DNA from: Neocallimastix lanati (nom. inval.)
Taxonomy: Eukaryota > Neocallimastigomycota > Neocallimastigomycetes > Neocallimastigales > Neocallimastigaceae
DNA length: 64,000 nucleotides
Direction of reading: 5' to 3'
Assembly: GCA_016946835.1 (NCBI GenBank)
Contig: JACVTC010000002.1
Location: forward strand, 2,620,001-2,684,000
The position numbers and the translations under genes are program-made. This document shows, one piece after another, positions 50,801-63,087 of the stretch (the first letter of the stretch is position 1; each line of letters starts with the position of its first letter). Below the pieces are notes generated by a model. The model made no database searches. It saw only the letters and a program-made list of their open reading frames with translations, and was not told where the DNA came from.

Positions 50801-52391
50801 TGATATGCATCGTGACTCTACTGACTCTGATCTTGTTCCAATTACTATCTCTGGTTTAGATATGGAAAAGATTGAAGGAGCTAAAAAGGAAATACTTGAA
50901 AAATCTAGTACTCTTATTACTGTTCCACTTAATGAACTTCAATATTTATATATTATGAATAACCAACAATTCAGCAAGAATCGTAGACAAAATGGTTTAT
51001 TTATTAATTATGCTCCAGGAAAGATTACAATTAATGGTGATAAGAAATCTGCCGAAGCATACAAAGAAAGCACTGAAAAGAAACTTCATGAAATTGTAAA
51101 CTTTAAGGAATTTAAGCAATTATCATTAGATTCAACTGTCTGTTCCTTAGTTATTGGTCGTGGTGGTAGCAATATCAACCGTTTAGAAAAAGAAACTAAA
51201 TGTAAGATATTTGTTAATTCTTCAAGAGATGAAGAAGAACATGAAAATAATATTTTAATTATTGCCAAAACCCAGGAAGATTTAAATGTCGGTATTAAGG
51301 CTATCCAAGAAATTAATAACAGACATAAAAATGAAGTTACTGAAAAGATTGATGTTCCAAATCATCTTCATGGACGACTTATTGGTGCTAAAGGTAAAAA
51401 CTTAGAAAGTATTAAGAAGGCTTCTGGAAAGACTGTTCGTATTAATTTCCCACCAAGAAATCGTTCTAAGAGTGATACTATTGAAATTGTTGGTGACAAG
51501 AAAGAAGTTAAGAAATGTATTGAATTAATAAAAAAGAATGTTGAAGAACTTAAGAGAGAATTCGGAGATGATGAAGAAGACAACATCAGTGAAAGTTCTT
51601 CCCAAGTTGAAGAAAACAAGCATAGTAATAATGGTCAAAGATATATTCCAGGTTACAGCGAAAAGAAAATTAATATTTTAAAATCTTCTGATGTTTTAGT
51701 TGATGAATTAGCTAATGCTATGAACTACTTAGGTATTCGTAACTACCAACAAAAGGAAACAAATGAAAATGAATGGCAACTTATTGGTAAGAAGAAGAAC
51801 GCACCAACTAATGATGAAGATGAAGCTGAAGCTGAAGCTGAAACATCTGCAGCTAAAAAGAAGAAGAACAAGAAGAAGAACAAGAAGAAGAAGGCCGCTG
51901 AACAAAAGGCTAGAGAAGAAGAAGAAGCTGCTGCCGCTGCTGAAGCCGAAAGACTTGCTAGAGAAGAAGAAGAAAGAAAAGCTAGAGAAGAAGAAGAAAG
52001 AAAAGCTAGAGAAGAAGAAGAAGCTGCTCTTGCTGCTGCTGCCGAAGCTGAAGCTGCTGCCGCTGCAGGCTCAGAAGAACAAAAGAAGAAGAAGAAGAAG
52101 AACAAGAAGAAGAAGAATGCTGCTGCAAAGCCTGAATCTGAAGCTGAATCTGAAGTTACTGAAGAAAGAGAAGTTGCTAGAGCTCCAGTTGTTGAAGAAA
52201 AACCAGCTGAAGATGAATGGATTTCAATTCCAACAAAAAAACAAGGTAACAAACCAAAGAAGAATAATGATAATACCACCCAAGTTTCCGCTGCTTCTGT
52301 CAACGCCTTTGCTAATCTTAATGATGATGGTGCTGAAAAGAAAAAGAAAAAGAACAAGAAGAAGAAGAATAACAACAATAATACCAATTAA
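47871..52391 (+). CDS. SCP160: Vigilin/Scp160-type multi-KH RNA-binding protein, 1506 aa
   Basis: Single uninterrupted exon. Vigilin/Scp160 binds mRNA, ribosomes and the ER surface and influences translation. I count about 15 KH-like repeats between residues 65 and 1230. Eight keep a canonical GxxG loop: GQKG 152, GPKG 310, GTGG 545, GTGG 712, GIKG 798, GTKG 960, GRGG 1096 and GAKG 1172. The others are degenerate (GPDN 232, GKNA 461, GGAH near 627, several without the loop), giving the mixed canonical/degenerate pattern typical of vigilins. An FPALP motif lies at residues 37-41. The C-terminal tail has three Lys arrays (about 1329-1341, 1405-1415, 1490-1499), Glu/Ala/Arg helices and two W-motifs (NEWQLIGKKK, DEWISIPTKK). 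Length is usual for vigilin plus this tail. Start: ATGATG, with no upstream in-frame coding. Confidence 0.95.
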   Translation: MMASISDIPQELEDQYAIIEASSPKKTKKINSFDESFPALPTSGKPLPNRSFKPYKPLYNNTVIENLTISSADLKKEVIGGSKTSEVCNKVKKNIPVQIDVSIQNKSGTVTIILKGREEDVKAAKREIYSGICSEVVDYFPFPYSVRKFIVGQKGSTIKAIMADTKTNIEMPQRLPNEDEIDDEEEQNLKITGDRAGIELAKESIEKIINKHANRYRQTIKIPRSYHMIIAGPDNSNLQLIQEETGARVRIPPYFTNEKAFDPEEISITGTKAATNLAFDKIKSIYDELKHKTDELVFTCNKKQHQFIIGPKGKNLQDILKSTGCGVELPLQKEKSEKIIIRGPPENLPIALKLITEKANSQFIEDIDISDFVNDSSNNQFFRKYLYTKEWQNIKAFEEKHDVIINIRENQNSPNTLEVNGKNKKNTEAAAKAFAESLKKCKTFEYDTIEIPHGVHSHIIGKNAKNINKIKSKYDDKLVDIIIPNEKEESDEIVIIVDGKNMAKSSIADLLDKIKSDISESADRLANMVSQTIDIDPKYHGSLIGTGGSAIKELRAKYNNTIMVRFPHKDAKGNDSTITVSGPEKDVVEAINDLKAAVESQKHFDFMNRFTEVVTIGKGIGRRIVGGAHVQNWLVEALKEKVGNKHEITDDELNMMKFDIKEENDKDVITCTGHRHLIPHVVKLVSERAKEILDTINEDIEVDNKYHSLLIGTGGKNINEIKKKYNVQFFFPNKVDEDDEDYEKKIKDRNHNKITIRGLKGDVEKAKQVVLDQVKTIIDNSHEISFDVPRLVIGKIVGIKGSVIGKIKDSTNTRIDFDDDDEDEIDDEGDVKIVIKGTKKGCEEAKKQIMRIVNESTIILTREVEVPRNVHRALNTRFRLDMDTISNKYSVGNEKVRFNFPYGFEEGDELNRVLIRAPREHIDECVEAFKELVEKAIEDVKNRVSIEISVPRTDLARIVGTKGSNINALSKRYEVSVDMHRDSTDSDLVPITISGLDMEKIEGAKKEILEKSSTLITVPLNELQYLYIMNNQQFSKNRRQNGLFINYAPGKITINGDKKSAEAYKESTEKKLHEIVNFKEFKQLSLDSTVCSLVIGRGGSNINRLEKETKCKIFVNSSRDEEEHENNILIIAKTQEDLNVGIKAIQEINNRHKNEVTEKIDVPNHLHGRLIGAKGKNLESIKKASGKTVRINFPPRNRSKSDTIEIVGDKKEVKKCIELIKKNVEELKREFGDDEEDNISESSSQVEENKHSNNGQRYIPGYSEKKINILKSSDVLVDELANAMNYLGIRNYQQKETNENEWQLIGKKKNAPTNDEDEAEAEAETSAAKKKKNKKKNKKKKAAEQKAREEEEAAAAAEAERLAREEEERKAREEEERKAREEEEAALAAAAEAEAAAAAGSEEQKKKKKKNKKKKNAAAKPESEAESEVTEEREVARAPVVEEKPAEDEWISIPTKKQGNKPKKNNDNTTQVSAASVNAFANLNDDGAEKKKKKNKKKKNNNNNTN

Positions 52392-52475
52392 ATATAAGCA
52401 TAATAATTAAAAATTAAATATTTATTAATTTATTAATATTTATTATCCGTAATAAATATTTTTACGATCTAACCC

Positions 52476-52522
<47 letters not shown>

Positions 52523-52920
52523 ATATTTTATATATATTAATTATTAAATTTATCTTGATATATTATATTAGTAATTGAAAAAAAAAAAAAGGTACATATA
52601 TACATATGTATTTGCATATATAACATAAAACATATTATAATATTATTATTATACTATAAAAAAAAATTATTTTTATTTATAAAAGTAATTTATATTTATT
52701 AATTTAATAAAAATTTTATATAAACAAAAATAAATATTCTTATGTGTGTAATTCATTGGGAGTTTTTTTTTTTTTTTAATGATTTTTTATTGAAGAGATT
52801 ATGTTATTTTTGATTTATTTATTTTATTTTTTTATCTATTTATTTATTTATTATTTAGTTAGTTAGTTAGTTAGCTATTTAGTTATTTATAAAGATTAAA
52901 GTTCATAGTAATTGAGGCTA
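52392..52920. other. 3' spacer of the vigilin gene
   Basis: Homopolymers (poly-A of about 40 at 52480-52520) and a TTAG tetramer stretch (52855-52875). No coding signal. Confidence 0.6.
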
Positions 52921-53440
52921 TAAAACGAAATATATATATATCAGATGTACTAATTACAGTTTTCTGTAATTCTGATGATGGAGGGTCAACACTGAAAATG
53001 CAGTAAGACAGGCTAGCAGGGCCAATGCCACTGAAAGAGAAGACCATAATTTCTTTTAGATAGTTAATTCAAACCCTAATTCATATGGAGGTGAGGTTCA
53101 TTATATGAACTTTTTTCTTGATTTATTTCCCCAATGATGTGGACTGTTTTTCCAGGTCTATGGAGGGTTGATGGAAAAGGAATAACCTATATTAAGTGTA
53201 CTAATTACAGCTTTCTGTGATTCTGACGATAATCGATGGACATCCTTTCTAAAGTGGCTTCTAGTACGAAGAGAGAAAATTGGAATACTGGAAGACTGTA
53301 GAAAGTGAACCTGATGTTTTTTATTGTTTTAAACTGGATATGTAGTAATATTGGAGTTGTATAATTAATAAATAATATCATTTTGTTTCAACATATTATC
53401 ATAGTAATGAATCTATTGTATTTTTTTTTTTTCCTTTAGC
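52921..53440 (+). pseudogene. Decayed coding sequence with an internal duplication
   Basis: Composition is near-normal with no long frame. GTACTAATTACAGTTTTCTG...ATTCTGATGAT (52947-52988) recurs diverged at 53198-53239. In one frame the phrase reads VLITVFCNSDD and VLITAFCDSDD, so a duplicated coding unit is likely. It lies upstream of family D copies and may be part of them. Confidence 0.35.
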
Positions 53441-54070
53441 ATTATTTTGTATATGTATTTTTCTATAGTTTTATTTAAACTCTCATATAGCTATTGCAAA
53501 ATGGAAATGAAGAAGATTAATTCATTCCAAAGCTTGTGTTTAAGACATTATATAACGGATGGGAATCTTTTTTATAGTCTTTCCTTACTTCCTTCTTATT
53601 CTAATATTTTAGAATATGAAAACTTCATAAACAGGTATTTTATATATTTCTTCTTGGTAGAATTTCAGCTTTAGATGAGTTACAATTCGATACTGGGGAA
53701 CAGAGAGACATTTAAGTGAACAACTCCAAAAAAGTTCACAGGGATCTACTGTTCCGTATATTGTGGGGCTTGCGGAATATCTTGTTAATACAATATCAAT
53801 CATCAATAACTCTTCTGAGTTACTTTTTGAGAGGTTTAGCAAAAAACACTTTCATTACCAAGAGTGCTGACGTCGTACCGATATGGCAAAGGAATAGTTC
53901 AGTTAGAAGTCCTGTTAATTCTCACATTTACCTATAATAAGTAATTCAATTTTTGAGGTTCTTTCTTGTGGTTTAGGGGAGAGTTTAGTGGATACCACAC
54001 TATTTATTTTAAAGATGTTACTTTTTTGTTTTATTATTTTAGATCTAACTAGTGATCATGTTATTACACA
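53441..54070 (+). pseudogene. Family D relic, copy 2
   Basis: An open stretch from 53500 (MEMKKINSFQSLCLRH, ILEYENFINR) leads into LDELQFDTG. After a frameshift it reads LSEQLQKSSQGSTVPYIVGL, AEYLVNTISIINNSSELLFE and, after another, KSADVVPIW. The end (GGGGAGAGTTTAGTGGATACCACACT-like, 53977-54020) matches 63660-63705 of copy 4. Several disruptions make it a pseudogene. Family unknown. Confidence 0.55.
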
Positions 54071-54239
54071 TAGTATACATCACACCGAAATTTTTTTTTT
54101 TTTTTTTACTTTTGAACTTATTTTTATTCTTTATTACATTAAATTTTTTTTTTTTATTTTACTTAATCTTTTACATACATTTGTTCTAACTTTAATTTTT
54201 TAAAAAAGTGTTATACATAAAAATATTTTAATCTATTTA

Positions 54240-54502
54240 ATAAAGCACTAGAAGTGTATTCTCTTCCTAGTACGTTCAGTATATGAAAAAATTAAACTTA
54301 ATGATGTGGAACAAATACAATTAGTTGAAAATATTTTTAAACAAAATTCAACTTCCTCGACTGTTCTGTATTTTGTGGGGATTGCGGAACAGATTCAATT
54401 GATAAAACTAATATTGAAATTAATACTCGTAACAATGGATGCGGCATTATCATCGATGAATGGGAAAAGTTAGAAACTATTGCTTCTAATGCACTTTTAT
54501 AA
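54240..54502 (+). pseudogene. Family D relic, copy 3
   Basis: It starts with GAAGTGTATTCTCTTCC (shared with copy 4 at 63886). One frame reads YEKIKLNDVEQIQLVENIFK then QNSTSSTVLYFVGIAEQ. After a deletion or frameshift it reads INTRNNGCGIIIDEWEKLET...IASNALL, then TAA at 54500. The C-terminus aligns with copy 1 codon for codon. Confidence 0.6.
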
Positions 54503-55183
<681 letters not shown>

Positions 55184-55390
55184 ATGGTTGAAAGGATTTG
55201 TATTAAATCTATAGATAAAGCATTTCAAAATTGGGATAATAATCCAAAAGATGCTGTACGTAAATCTAAGTTTATTTATTATAACGATTTATGAATATTT
55301 TCATAATATATTTATTTGTAATTATAGAATATATATTTATTTAATGCAAGATTTATACTAATCGAAATCATTTTAAATAGTTTTACTTTA

Positions 55391-55445
<55 letters not shown>

Positions 55446-55764
55446 AAAGATAAAATAATAATTTATTACTAATATATATCTATCTATCTTATTTTTATTT
55501 ATTTTTTTTATTCAATTTTAAAATGTTTTATGATAATAATATAAAAATATTAATAGTTATGGCTTCAAAAAGCTGAAAAATATATAAAAAAGTTATTAGA
55601 AAAGAAAATTAACCAAGTTCAAGTAATTATTAATCAATTCATTTGCAATTAACAATAAAATATAATTAAAACAAATAATAAAAATGAAAAAGAGAACTAC
55701 AATAAAATTATTTAAAAAATGATTAATTTTATCTTATTATTATTATTATTATATATATATATAT

Positions 55765-55824
<60 letters not shown>

Positions 55825-57823
55825 AAAGCTTTCTTCATATTTAGGCTTTATATATTTACATCAAAAAAAGTTTCTTAACTCAAAAAAGGAATTTGAAAAG
55901 TAAATTAAATTGTTTATATATATATTTATTAATTCTAATTATTTCGTTCTTTCTAAACTAATATAATGAAATGCATACATTTACTATCAATTTAAATTTT
56001 CTTAATATACAATAAAAATTTCTCAATCTTATAATATACAATGAAAATTTCTCACCTTATATATAGATGCTTTGAATTAACAAAAAATAAAAGTCAAAAA
56101 GAAAAATTTTCTATTGAAGGTTATTATAAACACAAAAAATAAAATTTTATATATTCAGTTTTATTTATTGTTCCTTTTTTTTTTTGTTAAAGAAAAAAAA
56201 AAAAAAAAACTCAATTATTAACATAATATATCAAAATATAAACTATATTATTTGTATATATATATTTATTAAATATATTAGTTATTGCATCAATTATGCA
56301 TATAGTCAATCAAAAAATAAATAATAGAAATAATAATTATGAAGAGGATTGTTATGAAGCTATAAAATTATTACAAAAGTAAATATTTATAATTAGTAAG
56401 ATTATTTCAATTTAAATTACCTACATAGCAATTATTAAATTATATCTTTATTTTATTTTTTCATTTTTCACTAAAGTTTAAGACAATTAACAGGTCATTA
56501 TAATCAACGTACTCTTCAAATGATAGAGTTTTTTTATAATAAAATTATAGAGAAAGGAATTAATACAGGTTTATATAAATTTTAAAAGTTATTATTATAC
56601 TATTATTTTTAAAGAAAATAAAAAAAAAAAAAAAAAAAATGAAAAAAAATGTTAATTATATAATATATATATATATATATGAAATTTAATTAGTTAAGGA
56701 AAAAAGAGAAGAAATTTTAGTTGATCTTTGCTACTTATTAGATATACCAGAAATCTCTTTAAATTTCGACTTTCAATTTAAAATTTTAAATTCAATTAAA
56801 TATTATGATTTTGAAAGGTTGGTCAATAAAAAAAAAATATTAAATAAATATATAGTTATATATATGTTATATATGTTATATGAATCAATGTTAAATGTAA
56901 TTAATAATAATTAAAATATTAATATCTATTTTAGTTGTTGGGTTCATATAATTAAACATTCATGGGATTATAGGCATAGCTTAAAGTGGAATCAGTTTGT
57001 GAAAGGTTATTTAGATTCATTTGAAACCACGTTTTGGGATGAAATATTCCATAAAAGTCAAAATAAAGAATTGTTAAAACTTGAAGTTTGGGCTGAATAT
57101 ATATTTGCATTAGATAATATTGCTAGACTTTATTTAGAAAAGTATATATATATTAACAAATATTTTATAATATTATATAATTATTATAACATTATATATA
57201 TAATCTTTTTTTTTTTATTTTAAAAAATTTTTTTTTATTAATTATAGCGGTGAAGAAGGTAAAGAAGAATTAGCAAAATTAAAGGACGCCATTAATAATA
57301 AAATTCCAAAATGTGAAGATGAATTAATAAATGAAAATAGTTATGCTGTTAAACAAGTAAAGGTTTTATTATTATTATTATTATTTTCAATAATTTTCCC
57401 TTTTTTTTTTTAATTACTGTATAATTTAAAAATAACAAGCAACATCAATAATAATATAATATAATTTTATAATATTATTAAATTTTTTTTATATAAGTAA
57501 ATTAAAAATTATTTTTTATTTTTATGGTATAAAGTAAAAAAAAAAGGAAGTATTAAAAAAAATTTTTTTTTAAATTATTTATGATAGGAATTTATCTCAA
57601 GATATATTAAGAATAAAGCTATTAAAATTGAAAAAATAATGAGAGAATGTGAACAAAGTGATGAAATGTGGTATTCTACTATTAAAGAATCTTATGCCTG
57701 TTGGAGATTATGTTTTGCTTGTATGTCTTATCATCATAATAATTAATAATTTATTTATTTATTTATTTATTAATTTATTTATTATTATATTATCTCTTTA
57801 TTTTTATTTTGTTATTTCTGTTA

Positions 57824-57884
<61 letters not shown>

Positions 57885-58346
57885 GCTATATATTTATTGA
57901 TAATTTAAATTTAAAACGTTTAAAGATCAAGATGGTGATTTAATGAATGAATTACAAACTTTAGATGATAAAGCAATAAAATCTTCTTATAATGAAACCC
58001 TATTAGAAGATATTGATAAAAAAATAAAACAACCTAAATTCTTTAATAAAAGTTTGTTTACCAGTTTATCTAGTTTAAGTTTATCTAGTTTACCAAGTGT
58101 AGAAAAATTAAATAATCCAGAAGAGGTTTCAAAACTTACCAGTATCAATTTAGATGATAATGAAAAAATTAGTTTTCAACAATCCTTGGGTATTTGTGAA
58201 CGCTTAAGTGATTCATTTTATCATCTAATTTCATATATATTATGTTATGATCTTTCCTGGCTTAAACAACCACCACCAGAATCTCCTGATAATGAAATGG
58301 ATGGTAAGTAATAGAATAAATAAGTAAATAAGTTAAAAAAATTAAG

Positions 58347-58390
<44 letters not shown>

Positions 58391-59034
58391 AAAAAGTAAT
58401 TATCATTATTTTATAATAATAATAATAGTAATAATAATATCATGTCATTATTTTTTTATATATATAAATTATATTAATCAGAAATTTCGGAAGAAGATGT
58501 TATATTATCTTCTAATTCAAAAAGCGCAACTGAATCAGTTATTATTGGCGAGAAAGAAACTCGTATTTTCCTTTTCAAAGATAGTCATTTAGATCTAATT
58601 TATACTAATTTAAATCAATGTGATGACTTTGAAGATTATCAATTTCCATTAGAGAATTACTTTACCACAGATATTTTTATTATTCATGATCCATGGAATT
58701 TGAATAAGTAATTATTATTTATTATAAATTTTTATATTCTATTATAATATATAATATAGAATATAGAATAAATTATAAAAAATTAAATTTTAATTTTATT
58801 TTATAATATTTTATAATATTTTATTTTATTTTATTTTATTTTATTATTTTTATTTATATTATGATACTTTCTTAATTTTATTTTATTATATTTATTTGTT
58901 TTATTTTTTATATAAATATAATATTTAATAGAATATTAAATATATGTATGTGGCATATGTACGATGGCTCATTTCATAAATATTTAAGATTCCTTTTCCC
59001 AAATATCCCAGAATATTTAAATGTAAATTAATAA

Positions 59035-59076
<42 letters not shown>

Positions 59077-59489
59077 CTAATAATAATAATAATAAGTCTA
59101 ATAATAACGAATAAGAAAATATATAAATATGAATATAATTAAATATTATTATTCAGTAATACTTATTAATATATATATATATTTAAAAAAAAATTCGTTA
59201 TAGTTATCTTATTTAAATAGTCAAAATGATATTACATTAGAAGATATTACATGTTTCTTCCTTATTCTTATTATACAACGTCATATTAAATGTTCTTGCA
59301 ATAAAAATCTTTTCAAATCTGAAGTTTCTGTTGGTCAAACATTTTTCCTTTCTGTTATACAACATCCAATTGCGACTGTTTCCTCTAAAGCCACTAAATT
59401 TTGGTATTCTTTAGTTGCTACATACGGAAGAGTAAATATTCACCTATAATATTATATTCTTGATTTATTATTATTATTATTATTATATA

Positions 59490-59541
<52 letters not shown>

Positions 59542-61667
59542 GAATATACGCATCAATTTAGATTTCATCTGATATATTTTAAATTAATAATTAAAATATT
59601 TTTTAATCTTAATTTTATTCTAATTAATTCTATATATATATATATATATATATTTGTTATATAGGAAAAATATAAATATATGATTTCCGATATTTATTCA
59701 CAAGAAGAAATTAACAACACTATTTTAGAAATTCGTGGTGAAGTTAATAATTATAAAAAGAACTTTTTAAAAGATATATGGGGTTTTCTTGGTCTTCATT
59801 TAATGGTAAAAAATTCAATAAACCAAAATAATTAACTTACTTTTTATAAATTATATATATATAAACTAATAGGAAAAAACAACAACAACAACAACAACAA
59901 TAATAATAATAATTATTATTATTATTGTTGTTATTATTATTATTATTATTTTATTATAAATTTCCATTTTTAATAATACCCAATTATATTTATATGTAGG
60001 ATGTATTTATGGAAAAAGAATTTATTGATTATAGCGTTGAAGCTTTACATTATATGGCATTGTATTTAAATTTAGCTAAAGAAGAAGATATTACTGGATC
60101 AAAGCCTTCATCAAATAATCAAATTGATTCATCATCTATTTTATTTGATGAAATTTATGATACTTCAGATTTATGGTAAAATTAATAATATGAATATAGT
60201 TTAAAAAAAAAAAAAATTAAATATTAAATATTTTTTATATTAAATATATATATATATATAATAATTAATATTAAAATAAATTTTATTTAATAAATTAAAA
60301 AAAAAAAAAAAAAAATAAAAATAAAAAATAAAAAATAAAAAAAAGTGGAGAAGAATTCTATGAATATGTTTTAGAACAATATAAAATTTTAAAGGAAAAG
60401 AAATGTACACGTTATGAAACCTTTTTAAAAAACAATAAAACTTTGTTAAATGCTTATATTAATGATTTCAATTTCCTTTCTGATCTTGAGGAAAGTTCTT
60501 CTCAATTATCAAATGAATATTCAAATGATAATGATGAAGATGCATTTAAAAATAAAAATTATGACAGAATAGAAGGTGAAGAAAATGAGACATTAGTTAA
60601 ATCTAATCTATCGACTAATACCTCCTCACTATTACCTACTTCTGATTCAAAAAGTCTTGAAGATCTTCTTTATCAAAATAATCTCAATGGTAATTATCGT
60701 CTATCACGTCAATTAAATCTTCTTCAAGCTATGAATCAAAAACAACATTTACATGATAAAAAGGCACCGACAGAAAAATCGATAACAGAGAGTAAATCAA
60801 ACTTCTTAATGAAACCAAATTCTACTTCAGATCAAGATATCTTTTCTTTTTCTTCCTCCACTAGTTCAGTTAAGAATAATAAGGGTAATGATGATAATAT
60901 AAAAGACAATAACAACAATAACAGCAACAACAATACTCCGATGTTTTCCTTTATTCTTAATGAGAATAAATTTAAAGAGAGAGTTAAAGAAAATCAATAT
61001 ATTAATGATCTTATTCGTCAGGATATAAATAATGATAAATTTGAAAATGAAGAAGAAAAGAAAGATTTTCATGATGAAAATTCTAGTAATTTCTTTACCA
61101 TGAGTCATTCCAATAGTGATTTCTTTAATAATATGCGTAATTCCTCAGATGCCATTGATGATATATTTATTAATTCAGATTCTGAAGAATCTGAAGAATC
61201 TAAAGAAGATATCATTGAGAAACTCTCTCGAGAAAGGAAACAAATAGAACAACAACAAAAGGCAGTAGCCAATGCCAATGCCAATGCCTCTATTTCTAAT
61301 GCAATTCGTTCCTTTAAATCGATGGAAGCCAAAAATGCCACAAATGATACTGATGTATGTATTTTTATTTTTATTTTTATTTTATTTTGTTTTATTTTAT
61401 TAAATCTGTATTTTATATTTATATTTCAACTATTTATTTTATTTTTATTTTATTTTAAATTGTTTTTTTTTTTATTTTTATTTTTATTTTATTTTATTTT
61501 CAATATTTTATATATATATTTATTTTATTTTTATTTTATTTTGTTTTATTTTCAATATTTTATATATATTAACTTATATTAATTTATATTAAAAAAAATA
61601 GACCAAGCCTAAAACATCCAGAAGACTTACTCGACAATTACAATTATTAAATTCACTTAAAAAATAA
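55184..61667 (+). CDS. Large unrecognised protein, 17 exons, 1089 aa
   Basis: Exons: 55184-55255, 55557-55622, 55845-55899, 56282-56378, 56477-56568, 56694-56817, 56935-57141, 57248-57356, 57588-57720, 57926-58303, 58482-58707, 58932-59022, 59204-59431, 59665-59805, 60000-60175, 60346-61354, 61602-61667. They total 3270 nt, with all phases consistent and a TAA stop. I do not recognise the family. The first about 730 residues are Trp/Phe/Tyr-rich and look all-helical (LWLQKAEKYIKKLLEKK, KWNQFVKGYLDSFETTFWDE, DEMWYSTIKESYACWRLCFA, FLSVIQHPIATVSSKATKFW), as in HEAT/ARM-like scaffolds. From about residue 735 it becomes an acidic Asn/Ser-rich tail with a charged helix (IIEKLSRERKQIEQQQKAV) and a basic end (TSRRLTRQLQLLNSLKK). 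No signal peptide, membrane segment or catalytic motif is visible. Introns carry T tracts of up to 56 nt. The start is the first Met of exon 1 (MVERICIKSIDKAFQNW); an upstream exon is not excluded. Confidence 0.8.
57826..57881 (+). repeat. Long intronic poly-T tract (longest of several)
   Basis: An uninterrupted run of about 56 T in intron 9 of the unrecognised gene. Comparable tracts lie in other introns of the same gene at 55394-55440, 55766-55820, 58351-58386, 59038-59072 and 59491-59536, all on the coding strand. Confidence 0.85.
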
Positions 61668-61678
61668 AAATAAAAAAA

Positions 61679-61711
<33 letters not shown>

Positions 61712-63087
61712 CATTAACATTATTTCTTTTATTTCTTAGATAAAAAATGATATAACAATATAATATAAATTGATTATTAATCATTCATTATTAATAGAAT
61801 AGAATAAAGAAATATATATATAATATAATACAAATTTAAATACAAGCATATAATCATATAAATAAATTTTTATATTTTTATTTTTTATTTTTTTTTTTTT
61901 ATTATTATTATTAATTTTATATATATATATTTAATTTATAATTCTTTTTTCACTTTATATATATACATTTAATATTTTTAATTTATTTACTATTATCGTA
62001 ATAATTTTTATTTTTATTTTATTTTTTTCTATAACTAATATTTATAAATATAATAAAAATATAAATTAATAATAATTATTAATAAACAATAAAATTAAAA
62101 TAAAATAAGGTAAATATATATATTATGTATTCTATTCATTTTTTTTTTTTAATTGAAATAAATATTGTAAGAGGATGAGTTTATTAATAGTCAAGTATAT
62201 ATATGTATTTTATTTCTTTTTTTTTCGATATTCTAAATAATTATTAACAAAATACTAGTAAATAGAAAGTTAAATTTCAAACTCTTAATATAAATAATAT
62301 TAAATAGTATTATTATCTATAATTTTTTGATTATATATATATATATATATTTTTTTTTTTCTTCTTTAAACTATTAATATTATATGTCAATGAAACTAAT
62401 TTAATTACAAAGTGAAGAAAACTTTATAAACTAATTTTTTATAAATATTTTATACCAATGATGTTATAAAAACTTGAGATGATTTGGTATAAAAAAAATA
62501 ATAAAATATAAAAATACGTTGAAATTTATTATTTAATTTATAATTTTTATTTTTATTTTTATTTTTTTTTTTTTATTTTTAATTTTTATATATTTTTCAT
62601 TAGATATCCACAACAACAAAGAATTAAATTTTGAACTTTAATCAAACTTGTTAATGTTGTATTATATAATATTCAAATGAAAAGATACTTAAAAATCAAA
62701 TTCTATTTAATATTTCTTTTTATATTAATTTAATCTATGTTTTATATTTATATTTATATTAAATTAAATTTAATTTAAAATTTTTGCTTACTTTTTTTTT
62801 TTTTTTAAATATTAATTTATCCTTTTTTTTAATTAATGAAGTTTTCACATTATATATTGATATATACATTAATATATCGTTCATTAAATTCTCTGAACAA
62901 TATTAATTATTTTTTGTTGTTACACAATATCATATTAGTTTATAAATAAAATTTAATCCAATAATTTTTTTAGTTATTATTGTACAAAATTTAAAATATA
63001 GTTAATATTTTTTTTTTTGACCGAAAAAAAATATCATATTTAATTAATTAATTAAAAAATAATTGAGTAAATAATAAATATAAATAA
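61668..63087. other. AT spacer
   Basis: Follows the 3' end of the unrecognised gene (poly-A run at 61680-61707). Only low-complexity sequence; no gene or repeat of note. Confidence 0.55.

Noticed and set aside
51743-52410. Two long open frames overlapping the vigilin tail on both strands
   Set aside because: Shadows of the Lys/Glu/Ala repeat coding sequence; no independent start context.
53609-53842. Minus-strand open frame of 77 codons
   Set aside because: Antisense to the family D relic, whose + strand peptides match other copies.
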